The position numbers and the translations under genes were made by a program. This document shows positions 38,542 through 49,815 of a DNA stretch of 64,000 bases, one piece after another. The stretch is taken from positions 61,742,705 to 61,806,704 of the forward strand of contig CM042012.1 in the NCBI GenBank assembly GCA_023525715.1. The letters run 5' to 3'. How positions within the stretch are numbered: position 1 is the stretch's first letter; each line of letters opens with the position of its first letter. This stretch comes from Cichorium intybus. Lineage: Eukaryota > Streptophyta > Magnoliopsida > Asterales > Asteraceae. The notes beneath the pieces are model-generated. The model saw only the letters and a list, made by a program, of their open reading frames with translations, had not been told where the DNA came from and did no database searches.

Positions 38542-38576
38542 GGGCGCACCCCGCCCAGGTAAGGGCGCACCGCGCC
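38542..38576 (+). repeat. two further GC micro-hairpins, 3' of Athila pol
   Basis: A GGGCGCACCCCGCCC-type motif at 38542-38556 and GGCGCACCGCGCC at 38564-38576, the same motif as in the LTR. Confidence 0.85.
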
Positions 38577-38728
38577 GGTTCACAGACACAAAACACAGGT
38601 AAGCTGTGTTTATTTCATTTGTACCAAACCCACTCTCCCCTCTAGCGTGATCCGCCGAGCAGGAACGACCAAAACACCGGAAAAAAAAACTCCATTTTTG
38701 CTTCAAGTTTCTTGTTTAACCTTCACCT

Positions 38729-40594
38729 ATGGGTATGTTTCTTTGTTCCCTTCTATTCTTTGCATTAAATTGTTAGTTTTCTTGCTAGATTACATTGTTT
38801 TTGATTTCATATTGTTGAAATTCTTCCCAAAATGTGTTCTTAAGTTGAAATTTCGTATTCCTTGGTTATAATCAAATTTGGGTGTTGTTTTGATAGGGTT
38901 ATTGATGCATATGACTAACAGATTACATTACAAATTTCAATTGCACAACAAAAACATCAAATTTCACACAAATTTGACAAATTGGGGAAGAACAAACCCT
39001 AGAAATTAGATTGTTGATTTTCGATGAAATTGATGTTTGTTTTGTAATATTTGTGGTCTATTGTATCAATAATCATATTGCATACACGAATATTGGCTGG
39101 ATTTGAGCAAATACTTGGATTGAAAACAGATTGAGCAGGCAGAACCCGAGCAGCCGCAGGGCGCACCCCGCCTGTCCCATGGGCGCAGCGCGCCTGCCTC
39201 CTGCCAGGCCAAATTGCTAGTTTTTCTTGCTTGTTTAGCTCATTTTTTTGAATTGATTTGCAGGTACCAAATTCAAAACCTCAAAAACAAATCACCCATA
39301 TTTGAGATTTGGAAATTCAGATGAAGACCGGGATGCAAAATATGTCATGGCTAGTTTGCTAAAGAAGGATATGAATGTTGCTCCAGCAGTGGATTGGGAC
39401 AAGCTGGATGCAATTGGAATATCCGACAAATTAGCACCTTACCTCATCCGCCAATTCGAAGATCCATTATTTGGGGTAGTGACGGATGAGGCGTGGAACA
39501 ACATTTTTCGGATTAACGAAAATGTACATATGGAGCTCACACTAGAGTTTCTTTCTACTTTTAAGTATGAGAAAGAAACAACCGAAGAAGACATTCGTTT
39601 CCGATTGATGGGGAACTGGCATGATGTGTCTCTGGCACGATTCGCATATCTCCTAGACCTTTACCCCGAGGAGCTTGCATTTCATCCATACTTCCCAACT
39701 TATCTTTCGACTTATGACAGGGGAGAATTCAGCGAAGGGCGATGCGGTTCATTCTTTCAAGAAATCGCGAATGTAAACAATACCATACCACGGGACAATA
39801 AAGCTTCACAAATCCAAAATCTGATCCACAGAATGCTCCACCGTCTTCTAGCGTTCACCGTGAACCAATCATTCGGGTTTGACAAATGCCCGTACCTAGA
39901 TTTGCCAGCACTTTGGGGAGCAATTAACCCCGATGTGAGATTCCATCTCCCTCACGCGATTGCAGTTTTCTTTAGGGAGCGAGCAAAAGGGCAAAACACG
40001 CTTAGCCCAATTTGCGGTGGCAACATGATTACACGGATCGCCAAGAAATTGGGCGACTTTTCCTCCATAAACATGCTCACGGTCAAAACCGAGCACCCGA
40101 AAATCCTCTCCGAATCACATTTTAAATCTATGATTCGGAGGGTGGGGCCGAACACGTTCGATTTCATCGGTATTACTTCCACCACTCCGCCACCGGGATT
40201 TGGGGCAGAAGAAGCACAACCCTCTGCTTCCAGACAGAGCCGACGCCGCCAGCACGAGCACGAGCAGCAAGGACCGGAACAAGAGGTAAATTTAAATTTC
40301 CTCTATAACCAAATGGTCCAGATGGATTTAAACAGGCGGGAGGAAATGCGCCAAATGGATCTGCGTCGCCAGCAAGAGGCGAATGCCATGGGACACTACC
40401 TGGATGATACACATCAGTTCATGGGCCACATGTATCAGCAGGCAGGATGGCAGCTGCCCCCGCAGTATCCATATCCGACATGGGATCAGAGGATGGGATA
40501 CTCAGGACAGTCCAGCAGGGCTCATGGCGATCCATCAGGAGGAGACTATCAGCCGCAGGGGCATGGATTTGATGAGCCAGAAGATTTGGATTGA
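38729..40594 (+). CDS. ATHILA ORF-1-like protein (env position), probably spliced, ~444 aa
   Basis: The long exon is open from 39257 to the stop at 40594 but has no ATG near its start. A donor (ATGG|GTATGTTT, 38733) and an acceptor (TGATTTGCAG|GTACC, 39263) would join an upstream ATG (38729-38731) in frame, giving MGTKFKTSKTNHPYLRFGN and 444 residues. The body has ATHILA ORF-1 family features (DAIGISDKLAPYLIRQFEDPLFGV, WHDVSLARFAYLLDLYPEE, CPYLDLPALWGAINPDVRFHLPHAIAVFF, ITRIAKKLG). The tail is Gln/Arg-rich, coiled-coil-like, then Pro/Gly/Tyr-rich. No signal peptide or clear transmembrane helix, so an envelope role is unproven. The frame is undamaged, unlike pol. Confidence 0.75.
38733..39263 (+). 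other. predicted intron creating the start of the ATHILA ORF-1 protein
   Basis: 531 bp, GTATGTTT donor and TTGATTTGCAG acceptor. Splicing joins ATGG to GTACC, putting the start codon in frame with the long ORF. It contains two GC micro-hairpins (39159-39172 and 39182-39194; the second has an AGC loop). Confidence 0.55.
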
Positions 40595-42171
40595 CATTTA
40601 TGGTATTGTTTGGCATTTATTTTATTTTATTTTGGGTGATTACATTAAAAAAAATGATTTGAATTTTTATTTTGATTTTTAGTGTGTTTTTATTTATGGT
40701 GTGTTTGTGTTTATTTCTAACCGTGTTGTTTGAAATGTTGTTTACTTTATTTGATGATTGTGCAGAATGACTGACTTTTGTTTCAGTCCTTTTAATAAAT
40801 AAAAATAAAAATATAATAAGATCGCACTGAACCGATGACATTTCAGGAATATTATTCAATCCATTCAGAGAGCTCCAAGTTCAGCATCTGCAATCACCTG
40901 TACAATACCTCAGGGGAGTCGGTTCCAATACTCCTTTTTCATATGTTTATTTTATGTATATTTATACAATGGGGACGTTGTATTGTCCAAGTATGGGGTA
41001 GGGATTGCAGTACTTACACTTGTATTTTATTTGTCTTTGAGCATTTATAGGTTAATTTTGGGTAAAATTTTGAAAAATTTATAAATCAGATACCATAGTT
41101 CCAAGTCATAAAAATTGAATCATAAGATTGGTCCTGAGTTTTGTCTGAAATTCTTTATACTAAACAAATGAACCACACTTTTAGCCTAACCGACCACTTT
41201 GAAACTACTTGTTTGGAAGACAGATGCAGGTGCTTAATGAATTAAGATACGTTTAGAGGAGGTTGATTGGGATGATGTGTACACACAAATAATAAGCCTT
41301 GCATATTATTTATCAGAAAATTCGCATCTTGGCTTCTGAAAGGATTAACCCTTTGTACTCCCAAGTCTCAAACAACCTTACATTGCCACTTTCTCATCAC
41401 TATTTTTGATTCATCGCATGGATTCCTGATGAAACTTGAAGACGATCCCCTATTATACATCATTGGGATCAAGTCATAAAATTGATCGATAATACCAGCT
41501 TGATCACAATCTTCTTCCACACATCTAAGAAAATTCTTAGAAGCCAAGTTCTTGAGAAAAGAGAAAAAGTCAAAGAGATCCAACGATTAATTAAAGACTT
41601 CAAAGAAAATGAAGAGCAAAAAGACGAAAACATCAAGAAGTCTACAAAAATTAGAGACTTAACCCGAGCTAAAAATTGAAGATATAGAATACATTGGCCT
41701 GTCGAGATCGAAGATTGAAGTTTTATGATTAGTGATGAGAAAAAGGAAATGAAAGGTTTGAGACGGTAAACAGTAAAGGACAGTACAAGGGTGAAACTTT
41801 CAAAAACCGGGTGTTTGCCCAGAGGAAATTTAAAATCCCAATTTCAATAGGATAAAAGCCTCATAAAAGGTAGATGAAAAGTACCCCCACTGGGTACATC
41901 CTCTGTTTCATTTGTCTGATACACACTCCTAATCACCAAATCTTGACGAGTCTATTCGTCCTTCGAGTAGCCAAAGAAAGTGGTTCACAAAGCTAAAAGT
42001 GGGTAACGTTTGTTCAATATATAGGGTCCTTACAAAACTGATTCTGACCATGTTGACTGACATTGACCTTTTTCTATGGTGTCTGTATTTGTTTATTTGG
42101 ATTGAATTTTTAACCTAAAAATTATTCTAAGAATTGCTTGAGGACAAGCAAAGTTCAAGTATGGGGTATTT
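40595..42171 (+). other. Athila 3' untranslated region and purine tract
   Basis: No supported ORF. The segment GAGGACAAGCAAAGTTCAAGTATGGGGTA (about 42140-42168), typical of the Athila/Tat 3' end, precedes the LTR. A second copy of CAAGTATGGGGTA near 40989 looks like a duplicated purine tract. Confidence 0.7.
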
Positions 42172-43841
42172 TGATATCGCGTAAATTATACATATTTTCC
42201 GGGCGATATCAGTGTCGTTTTAGTATAGTTTCATATTTTTTTTTGAACTAAAGATACCTGATATACTTAAAAAATACATTTTGTAGCTAAAAGACACATT
42301 TGGAGCAAAAGATCGGATTTTACAAGAGATTTGAGCGTTAAACGAAACAAAATGCCAATCTGATTTCAGCTAGGGCGCACCCCGCCCAATCCTCAGGCGC
42401 ACTGCGCCTCAGACGATGCCAGATACCGACATGCTGGCCTACTTGATGTTTAAATAATGAAGCGTGGGTGCATCCAATGATTCAACCAGGTTGCCTAACA
42501 TGTGCAAGGGCGCACCACGCCTCACCTTTGGGCGCACCGCGCCCCAGATCCAATCTGAAAAGCGAACCATCACGTGGCCTTTCCAGCGATAAAGGCTGCC
42601 AGATCTCATCCACTAAGGCGCACCGCGCCCTGACATAGGCGCACCGCGCCCTGAGACTTCGCCTGGTATAAATAGAACGCATTGGACGACCATTTGGAGG
42701 ACCATTGTTAGAATCCAAGAGAGAAATCAGACATTTGACATTTTAGAACTATTGTATTTCGTGTATTTCAACATTTCATGTGTGATAAATGTATTTGAGA
42801 GTTATTTACATTACAAGAAGGAGCTAGGATCTTCATTTGTTGCAAGGATTCATCGATTTTAACCGGTTGGTATCTTTTATCATGTATTCTTCATATTGTT
42901 GTTGTATATTTGATACCATGCTAGGCTAGATCCCTGTAGCTTTTGCCTAGGTGATGTTGATTCATTAATATAAATTTGTGTTGATCTAGTTCTTGATTCA
43001 AGTTAAATATCGGTTAGGATATATAATTTGCATGCTATACATATTGAATGTGATTAAAGTTTATAATCTTGATAGCCATCTTCATATGATTAAAGTTTAT
43101 TGACCATTTAAACGTATTGATCATATGAACCATTTTGATGTGTAATTGACACCTATATATCATTGGACTAGTTATTGACCATTTAACTAGGGAAGTTATT
43201 TTAGCTATAAACTTGATTAGTGAAATAAAACTTATATCATATTTAGTTACAACTCATGACCATTGATTGTATGATCATATCACTATGACCATTAGGGTAT
43301 GGCCTATGTTTGCATGCTAGATTATATTAATTATTCATGATTATAAGTTATTTAGTTACATGACCATTGTGCTATATTAACTTAGAAATTATAGAATTGG
43401 TGACTTGACCATATGATCCTACCACTTAATGCTACCTATTTTAACTCATTGCACATAATCAAAACTAGTCAACCTAGATTTATATGAATCAACAAATCCT
43501 AGGCGAAAGCTTCCCTTGTTATAATTTGATCATATTATCTCTTTATTATTGTGTTGTTACGATAATTGTTATTTATTATTTAGTCTATTTTACAAGCATC
43601 CAAAACTTAGTTTTACGAGTTTTTACTAAAACTCGCCTCTAAACTGTTTGATTGATAATTGAAAACTTTAAGTTAGTTAATAACTCCCTGTGGAAATTCG
43701 ATACCTTTACTTACCAAAACTATACTATTAAATGATCGAGTAATACTTGCTCGTAAGTCTAATAGTCATTTAATTAGGTAAATAATTGGATTAAGACTCT
43801 AAAATCATAATAACTACAAGTTAGTTGTTTTGAACACAACA
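42172..43841 (+). repeat. 3' LTR of the Athila element (complete)
   Basis: 1,670 bp from TGATATCGCG to GAACACAACA. It begins with an inverted GATATCGCG...GCGATATC motif within its first 40 bp. Six micro-hairpins lie at 42373-42650 and a TATA box at 42667. Confidence 0.93.
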
Positions 43842-46588
43842 CCAAGACTAAGTCATTTTCCTTATTCCTTAACCTTTTGGTCTTGAGTTCCAAAATAGCT
43901 TCAGGTTCTTCTACCAATCTCTTGTTATCATTAACCTTCAATTCCTTCCAAGGAATTGTCAATTCCTCCTTCCCAAAGTACTTCTTCAAGTAACTCACGT
44001 GAAAAGTGTCATGAATACCTTGAAGCTCTTGTGGTAGTTCCAATTTAAAAGTTGGTGTACCAACAACCTTTGAGATTTTAAAAGGGCCAACATATCTTGG
44101 ACTCAACTTGCCCTTCTTACCAAACCTCATCACCCCTTTCCAGGGTGAAACATTCAGCATCACCAAATCTCCTACATTCAAGTCATAGGGTCTTTTCTTT
44201 AAGCTCGTGTAGCTTCTTTTTCGGTCCTGGGCGGCCTTCATATTTGCTTGTATGACCTTGATCTTTTCATCAGTGACTGCAACAATGTCGGGACCTGTAA
44301 GTTTATTCTCTCCAGCTTCAAGCCAACAAAGGGAAGTTCTACACTTCCTTCCATACAACACTCAAAAGGCGGCATTCCAATGCTTGAGTGGTGGCTATTA
44401 TTGTAGGAGAATTCAACTAAGGGTAGATGATCATCCCATCTCCCACCAAAATCAATCATGCATGCACGAAGCATGTCTTCCAATGTTTGGATAGTTCTTT
44501 CGCTTTGACCATTAGTTTGGGGGTGATAAGTTGTACTCAGGTGTAGTTTTGACCCTAACGCTTCTTGTAGTGCCTGCCAAAACCTTGTGGTGAACCTAGC
44601 ATCTCGATCTGACACTATAGTCAATGGTGCACCATGAAGTCTCACCACTTCATCCACATAGATCTTAGCCAGTTTTTTCTAAAGGAGTAGTCTCCTTAAC
44701 AGCCAGGAAGAGTGCACTTTTGGTTAATAGGTCAGCAATGACCCATATTGCATCATGCCCTCTGCTTATTCTTGGCAATCCCATAACAAAGTCCATAGTA
44801 ACATCATCCCATTTCCCGGCTGGGATCTGAAGTGATTGTATCTTTCCGTACGGTACTTGGTGCTCTGCCTTGACTTGAGCACAAGTGGAACATTTGGAGA
44901 TGTACTTCACTATTCTTGGTTTCATTCCAGGCCACCAAAATTGTTTTCTTAAGTCCCGGTACATCTTAGTTCCTCCTAGATGGATGTAATACTTGGATTT
45001 GTGGGAATCATCCAGGATTGCCTTCCGTATTCCTCCATGCTTAGGGACCCAAATTCGTCCCTTGTGCATTTTTAGCCCTTGAGTGTTCGATTCAAACTCA
45101 ATCTTCTTTCCAAGTTTTTCCTTCTTAACATTTTCTTCCTTCAAGGCATCATTTTTTGCTTCTTTAATTCTTTGAATTAAACTTGAGACCACCTCAATTC
45201 TCATAGATCTTCCTTTAACAGTTCTTTCATGGACCTTTCGACTTAAGGCATCGGCCACCACATTAGCCTTCCCTTCGTGGTAAATAATTTCACAGTCTTA
45301 ATTGTTAATGAGCTCTATCCACCGGCTTTGCCTCATATTCAACTCTTTTTGGGTGAAAATATATTGAAGACTTTTATGGTCCGTGTACAACTTGCATTTG
45401 GTCCCATAAAGATAGTGTCTCCAAATTTTGAGAGCAAAAACAATTGCTACCAACTCCAAGTCATGAGTGGTGCAACGTGTTTTCTACATCTTTCAGTTGT
45501 ATTGAAGCGTAAGCGATGACCTTGCCTCGTTGCATAAGTACACAACCGAAACCTTTAGCGAATGCATCGCTATAAACTACAAAATCATCCATGCCTTCCG
45601 GTAAAGACAACACAGGAGCTTCACATAGCTTCTTCTTCAATGCCTCAAAAGCCTCCTGTTGCTTCTTATCCCATACAAACTTCACCTCTTTCCTCGTTAG
45701 TTGAGTTAACGGTACCGCTATTTTAGAGAAATCTTGAATAAATCGTCGATAATAACCGGCTAACCCAAGGAAGCTCCTAACTTCAGTTGGAGTTTTCGGC
45801 GGCTCCCATGTCATGACTGCCTCAACCTTTCAGGGGTCGACCTTGATCCCTTCAATTGAAACAACGTGGCCCAAGAATTCAACTTCTCGCAACCAGAAAT
45901 CACTCTTTGAAAACTTTGCATACAACTGTCCATCTTTCAAGTTTTGAAAAACTTCTCGTAAGTGGGTCGCGTGCTCCTTCTCACTTTTCGAGTAAACCAA
46001 GGTATCTTCGATAAAAACGATAACGAACTTATCGAGGAAAGGTTTACAAACCCTATTCATAAGATCCATGAAAACAGCCGGAGCGTTCGTGAGACCAAAC
46101 GACATTACCAGGAACTCATAGTGACCATAACGGGTTCGAAAAGCGGTTTTACAAACATCGTCATCTTTTACCCGCACTTGATGATAACCAAAGCGAAGAT
46201 CAATCTTGGAGAAATAATCAGTGCCTTGGAGCTGATCAAAAAAATCATCGATCCGCAGCAAAGGGTAGCAGTTTTTGATGGTCACCTTGTTGAATTCCCG
46301 ATAGTCAATGCACATGGGCATAGTCCCGTCTTTCTTCTTGACAAACAATACGGGGGCACCCCACGGAGAAGAACTTGGACGAATCAAACCTTTATCAAGA
46401 AGTTCTTGCAATTGAGACATAAGTTCTCTCATTTCAGTGAGGGCAAGGCGGTATGGTGCACAAGAAATGGGGGTTACTCCAGGAGTGAGATCAATACGAA
46501 ACTCGACTTGCCGAACGGGTGGCAAGCCGGGCAGCTCATCCGGAAATACTTCAGGGAAGTCTCTAACAATCTTCACATCTTCTAATTT
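43842..46588 (-). pseudogene. chromovirus RT, RNase H, integrase and chromodomain start, broken
   Basis: RT: FPDELPGLPPVRQVEFRIDL, APYRLALTEMRELMSQLQELLDKGLIRPSSSPWGAPVLFVKKKDGTMPMCIDYREFNKVT, FSKIDLRFGYHQ. The active-site box reads FIED (46014-46025) where the family has two Asp, so catalysis would be lost. A stop at 45830-45832 precedes RNase H (PEVRSFLGLAGYYRRFIQDFSKIA-like). A frameshift follows near 45475, then a stop near 45299. Integrase: HHCC region with CSTCAQVKAEH, D (VTMDFVMGLP), a frameshift near 44665, D (SDRDARFT), E (QSERTIQTLE). Another frameshift occurs near 44345. The GPF-like domain (RYVGPFKI) precedes the truncated chromodomain. Confidence 0.85.
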
Positions 46589-48330
46589 CTACTTTTCTTT
46601 CTTCCCGTTGAGCACATATGCGATAAATGACTCGCATCCTTTATAGATACACTTTCGAGCCTTAACAGCAGAAATGATACTTTGCATATTGCGGTGTCGC
46701 TCGCCATACACATACATTTTGTTACCATTGGCAGATTTAATCGACACCACCCGTTTTCCGCAAAGAATTTTGGCTTCATGAGCACCAAGCCAATCCATCC
46801 CTATGACTACATCAAATCCTTTGATCCCAATTGGCAATAAGTTAGCCTGAAGGATCCTCCTATTAATTTCAATAGGACAATTTTCATACACGTGTCTCGC
46901 TGTTACTAATTCTCCATTTGCTATTTCTATGACATAGGCATCATCTAAGGGCATAAGTGGCACGCTAAGGCGTTTACGAAATTCATGCGACACGAAAGAG
47001 AAATTTGCACCCGAATCAAAAAGAGGGTAAGCATGTAAGTAATTTAAAAGTAATGTACCTGCAACCACATCGTGCGTTTCTTTAGCCTCCTCGCGGGTCA
47101 TTTGGAATGCCCGTCCATTTACTTTCATTGGTTCTGTCTTCTTGTTGCTGGCAGTGGAGACCAAAGTCTCATTTCCTTTCTTCGGGAATTGAGAGCTATA
47201 GTGGCCCTTTTCATGACAAGAGAAACATTCAATCTCCTGTGCATCCTTCAACTTGCAATCCTTAGCCTTGTGGCCAGATTGACCACATTTGAAACAATTT
47301 CCAGATCCCTTCTTACATTCTCCACCATGGCATCTACCACATTTTTTTGCAATCCTTCATCTCATCCCTTTTTGTGAACCCAGAAGAGAAGCGACTCTTT
47401 TTGTTCGATCCTGAAGGACCCGATTGCTTTCTCTTTTCCCCAAAGGCCTGACGTTCTTTAGTCCTCTTTTCAAGCATACCCTCCACCCTAGCAGTAGCCT
47501 CAATGGCTTCATCAAGAGTGGTGGCCTTCCCGACCTCCAGAGCGTAATCACTCGGTAATCCATTTGCATACCGGTTAATTCCCCCTGCTTCGGTTGGGAG
47601 GGTGTCTTCCAAGAAAGGAAGCATGTCACAGAACTTTTTCGTGTATTCATCTACCATCTGTTTATTCTTTCTAAGGGCAAAGAATTCATCTACTAACTTT
47701 TCCCAATGCCTGGAGGAACAAAATATTCCCCTAAGGCGCTTGGTGAATTCCTCCCAACTAAAGGAGGAAACCACTTCACTCCTAAGAGTTCGGTCAAGAG
47801 TGTTCCACCATGTAAGAGCATTGGCTTTTAACATTTGGGAGGCGAATTCCACCTTCAAATCTTCAGGACAACGACTGATTTGTAATATTCGTTCAGTTTC
47901 GGCAATCCAAGAAATAGTCACCTTTGGATCCATCTCCCCATTAAACTCTTTAGGTCGACAAGACATAAAGTCCTTAAACGTACCCTCCTTTGCTATCTTA
48001 TGGGGAGGAGATGGAGGTGCTTCCCGAGAGGATGATTGAGTTTGAGTAATGTTCTCGGGGGTCTTACTTTTGACACTTTTCTCCGACAAGGACTTAGATC
48101 CTTCCCCCAATCGTTCGTCAAGAAGACGATTCATATCAGCTTGAGTTTGAAGTCGTGAATCGTGCAAAAGCTTTTAAATACCCTCAAGAGTTAGTGGTGG
48201 GGGATTTGCATCGCCCCTAGAGTTGCCTTCCTCTTCAGCTTGATCTTGCTGAATTTGGATAGGAGGCATTCGATTCGGCCCTTGATCATCATTCTGTGAT
48301 CCTTGGTCACTCCTTGTTCTTGTGCTACAA
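46589..48330 (-). pseudogene. chromovirus Gag and protease, broken
   Basis: Gag core: GTFKDFMSCRPKEFNGEMDPKVTISWIAETERIL, MLKANALTWWNTL, SWEEFTKRLRGIFC, DEYTKKFCDMLPF. A stop near 48175 splits off the N-terminal part (from about 48330). An A-run length change near 47343 shifts the frame just before the zinc-binding segment, which has two knuckles; the second, CFSCHEKGHYSSQFPKKG, lacks its final Cys. Protease active site DSGANFSFVS with a following IGMDWLGAH. An in-frame stop at 46589-46591 separates it from RT. Confidence 0.85.
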
Positions 48331-48552
48331 AATTTTAATACTTTAGCATCTTATAATATAACTTGCTCGATTCTAGGTCCTATAAACCTAGTATGACATT
48401 TCTTAGAATCACATACTTATTTAGCACAAATAGCACATAAGGTCTTAATAGTTTAAGACATCACATAACAAGTCTTAGTTCTTTCAAACGTTCCTATTGC
48501 ATGAGTTTAAGCCTAGGAGTGGAGTGATCCAATCCTAATTCGCTTAAACTAT

Positions 48553-48565
48553 GTCTCTGATACCA
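48553..48565 (-). other. chromovirus primer-binding site (tRNA-iMet type)
   Basis: TGGTATCAGAGAC on the minus strand, just inside the LTR end; one base from the usual TGGTATCAGAGC. Confidence 0.85.
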
Positions 48566-48568
48566 ACA

Positions 48569-48900
48569 TGTAACGCCCCAATTTTTTTTTCAAAAAGCAT
48601 AATAACGATAAAAGCACAATAACGCTAAAAGCGCAATAACACTAAAAGCACAATAGCGCTAAAAGCACAATAACGCTAAAAGTGCAATAAAGCTAAAAGT
48701 ATAATAATGTTAAAAGCACAATAATGCTAAAAGTATAATAACGTTATTCCATAAAGCATGATAACACTATCGCTTTAGCATATTTGCCAACTTCATGTCT
48801 ATAAGACATGAATATCAAAAACACGGTCCAACAAAAACATTTGGTTTGTAAGTTTACAACATGGTCATTTTGGGTTACACACAATATATGATTTGACTTA
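48569..48900 (-). repeat. end of the chromovirus 5' LTR with 18-bp tandem array
   Basis: The first ~300 bp match 30536-30805. About eight units of an 18-bp repeat (CAATAACGCTAAAAGCA) lie at 48594-48745. The other LTR end must lie to the right, but no TG/CA boundary could be fixed; the LTR may run to about 49,300-49,900. Confidence 0.65.
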
Positions 48901-49587
48901 ACACAAAAAATTGAAACGTGAGGGACTAAGTTTATTAATATATCAAAGTTATGACATATTAATTAGAAGCTACAAGTTGATTAAGGGTTTAAGTGTAAAA
49001 ATCAAGAGTTTGAATTTTAAATCCATAAAATCAAGGAACTGGATAGACATCATAATGATAAGACTTTAAAAGTCATATCCTTAGTCGGTTAACAGTAATT
49101 CATTCATGCCAATTTTGACTCCAAAATTTCTTTCCATCGTTTTTCCTCTCTACCTAGGGTTCTCAGTGGATACATCTGACAAATATTCAGAGCTTGGTAG
49201 AATTAAGTGCCAAAGGTTTTATCTTGTTGTTGGTCATCATCTTGGGGTGTGACTAATTAGAGGAGTTTTGGTTTGGACGTTATTCATCCTAGACATCACA
49301 AATCATCAAAAAAGCTAACACCTGATCCCACTTTTACTTTATAGTTGTAAATGTTGCTTGATCATGTGATCCTTGGTGAGATATGGTTATTTGTTTTTGC
49401 TTCTGCTATGTATGTTTTAAGTTGTTACCGTATCCCAATAGTAATGAATGTAATGCTTGCATTTTGTATCCCATATATGTGGGTTATAATATTATTTGGA
49501 TAACTTCTCAATTTAACGTAACTTCTTTCATTAAAACATTACATAATAAGTTCAATATACATAGCATGAGACAAAGTACTATATAGT

Positions 49588-49815
49588 TTATATTAAACTT
49601 GTATATTGAAGGGGTAATTGAGCACATTTATCGTGAACTTCAAATAAATCCATGTAAGTTTCAGTTAATTCAAAACCAGTCTCAAGGAGCTTACTTGGCT
49701 GCTCGAGTATTTCTCTAGGCCCACATCCCTCTTCGATCATTGTCATTGAGATGACAAATTTCTGAGTGTCTTCAGTCATTCTAATAACGAGAATTTGCAT
49801 ATTGTAAGGCCATAA
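49588..49815 (-). pseudogene. unidentified coding-like fragment
   Basis: About 75 codons read smoothly: LVIRMTEDTQKFVISMTMIE, EEGCGPREILEQPSKLLETG, FELTETYMDLFEVHDK. Amino-acid composition looks genuine and differs from the surrounding AT-rich DNA, but I recognise no family and see no start, splice or neighbour context. It could be a captured exon fragment. Confidence 0.25.

Larger units (their letters stand above)
30854..43841 (+). mobile_element. Athila-type Ty3/gypsy retrotransposon, young, 5' LTR truncated
   Basis: Order: truncated 5' LTR, tRNA-Asp-type primer site, gag-pro-pol frame, ATHILA ORF-1-like gene in the env position, 3' untranslated region, purine tract, full 3' LTR. The shared LTR part (1,501 bp) aligns with no length difference, and I noticed about five substitutions, so insertion is recent. 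The first ~182 bp of the 5' LTR are missing, and no target duplication can be read on the left. It lies in the chromodomain-coding end of a minus-strand chromovirus. A stop in the protease region and a frameshift in RT mean it could not encode its own full polyprotein. Confidence 0.93.
43842..48568 (-). mobile_element. chromovirus-type Ty3/gypsy element, minus strand, degenerate
   Basis: Read on the minus strand: LTR end (GGGGCGTTACA, 48569), primer site TGGTATCAGAGAC (48553-48565), gag, zinc knuckles, protease, RT, RNase H, integrase and the first part of a chromodomain (LVEEPEAILELKTKRLRNKENDLVLV), where the Athila junction interrupts it. The rest of the chromodomain and most of the 3' LTR are missing. 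Numerous stops and frameshifts show long inactivity. Gag and integrase style fit the Tekay/Del group, which is inferred from memory. Confidence 0.88.

Noticed and set aside
45962..46585. 207-aa plus-strand ORF
   Set aside because: Antisense shadow of the chromovirus RT.
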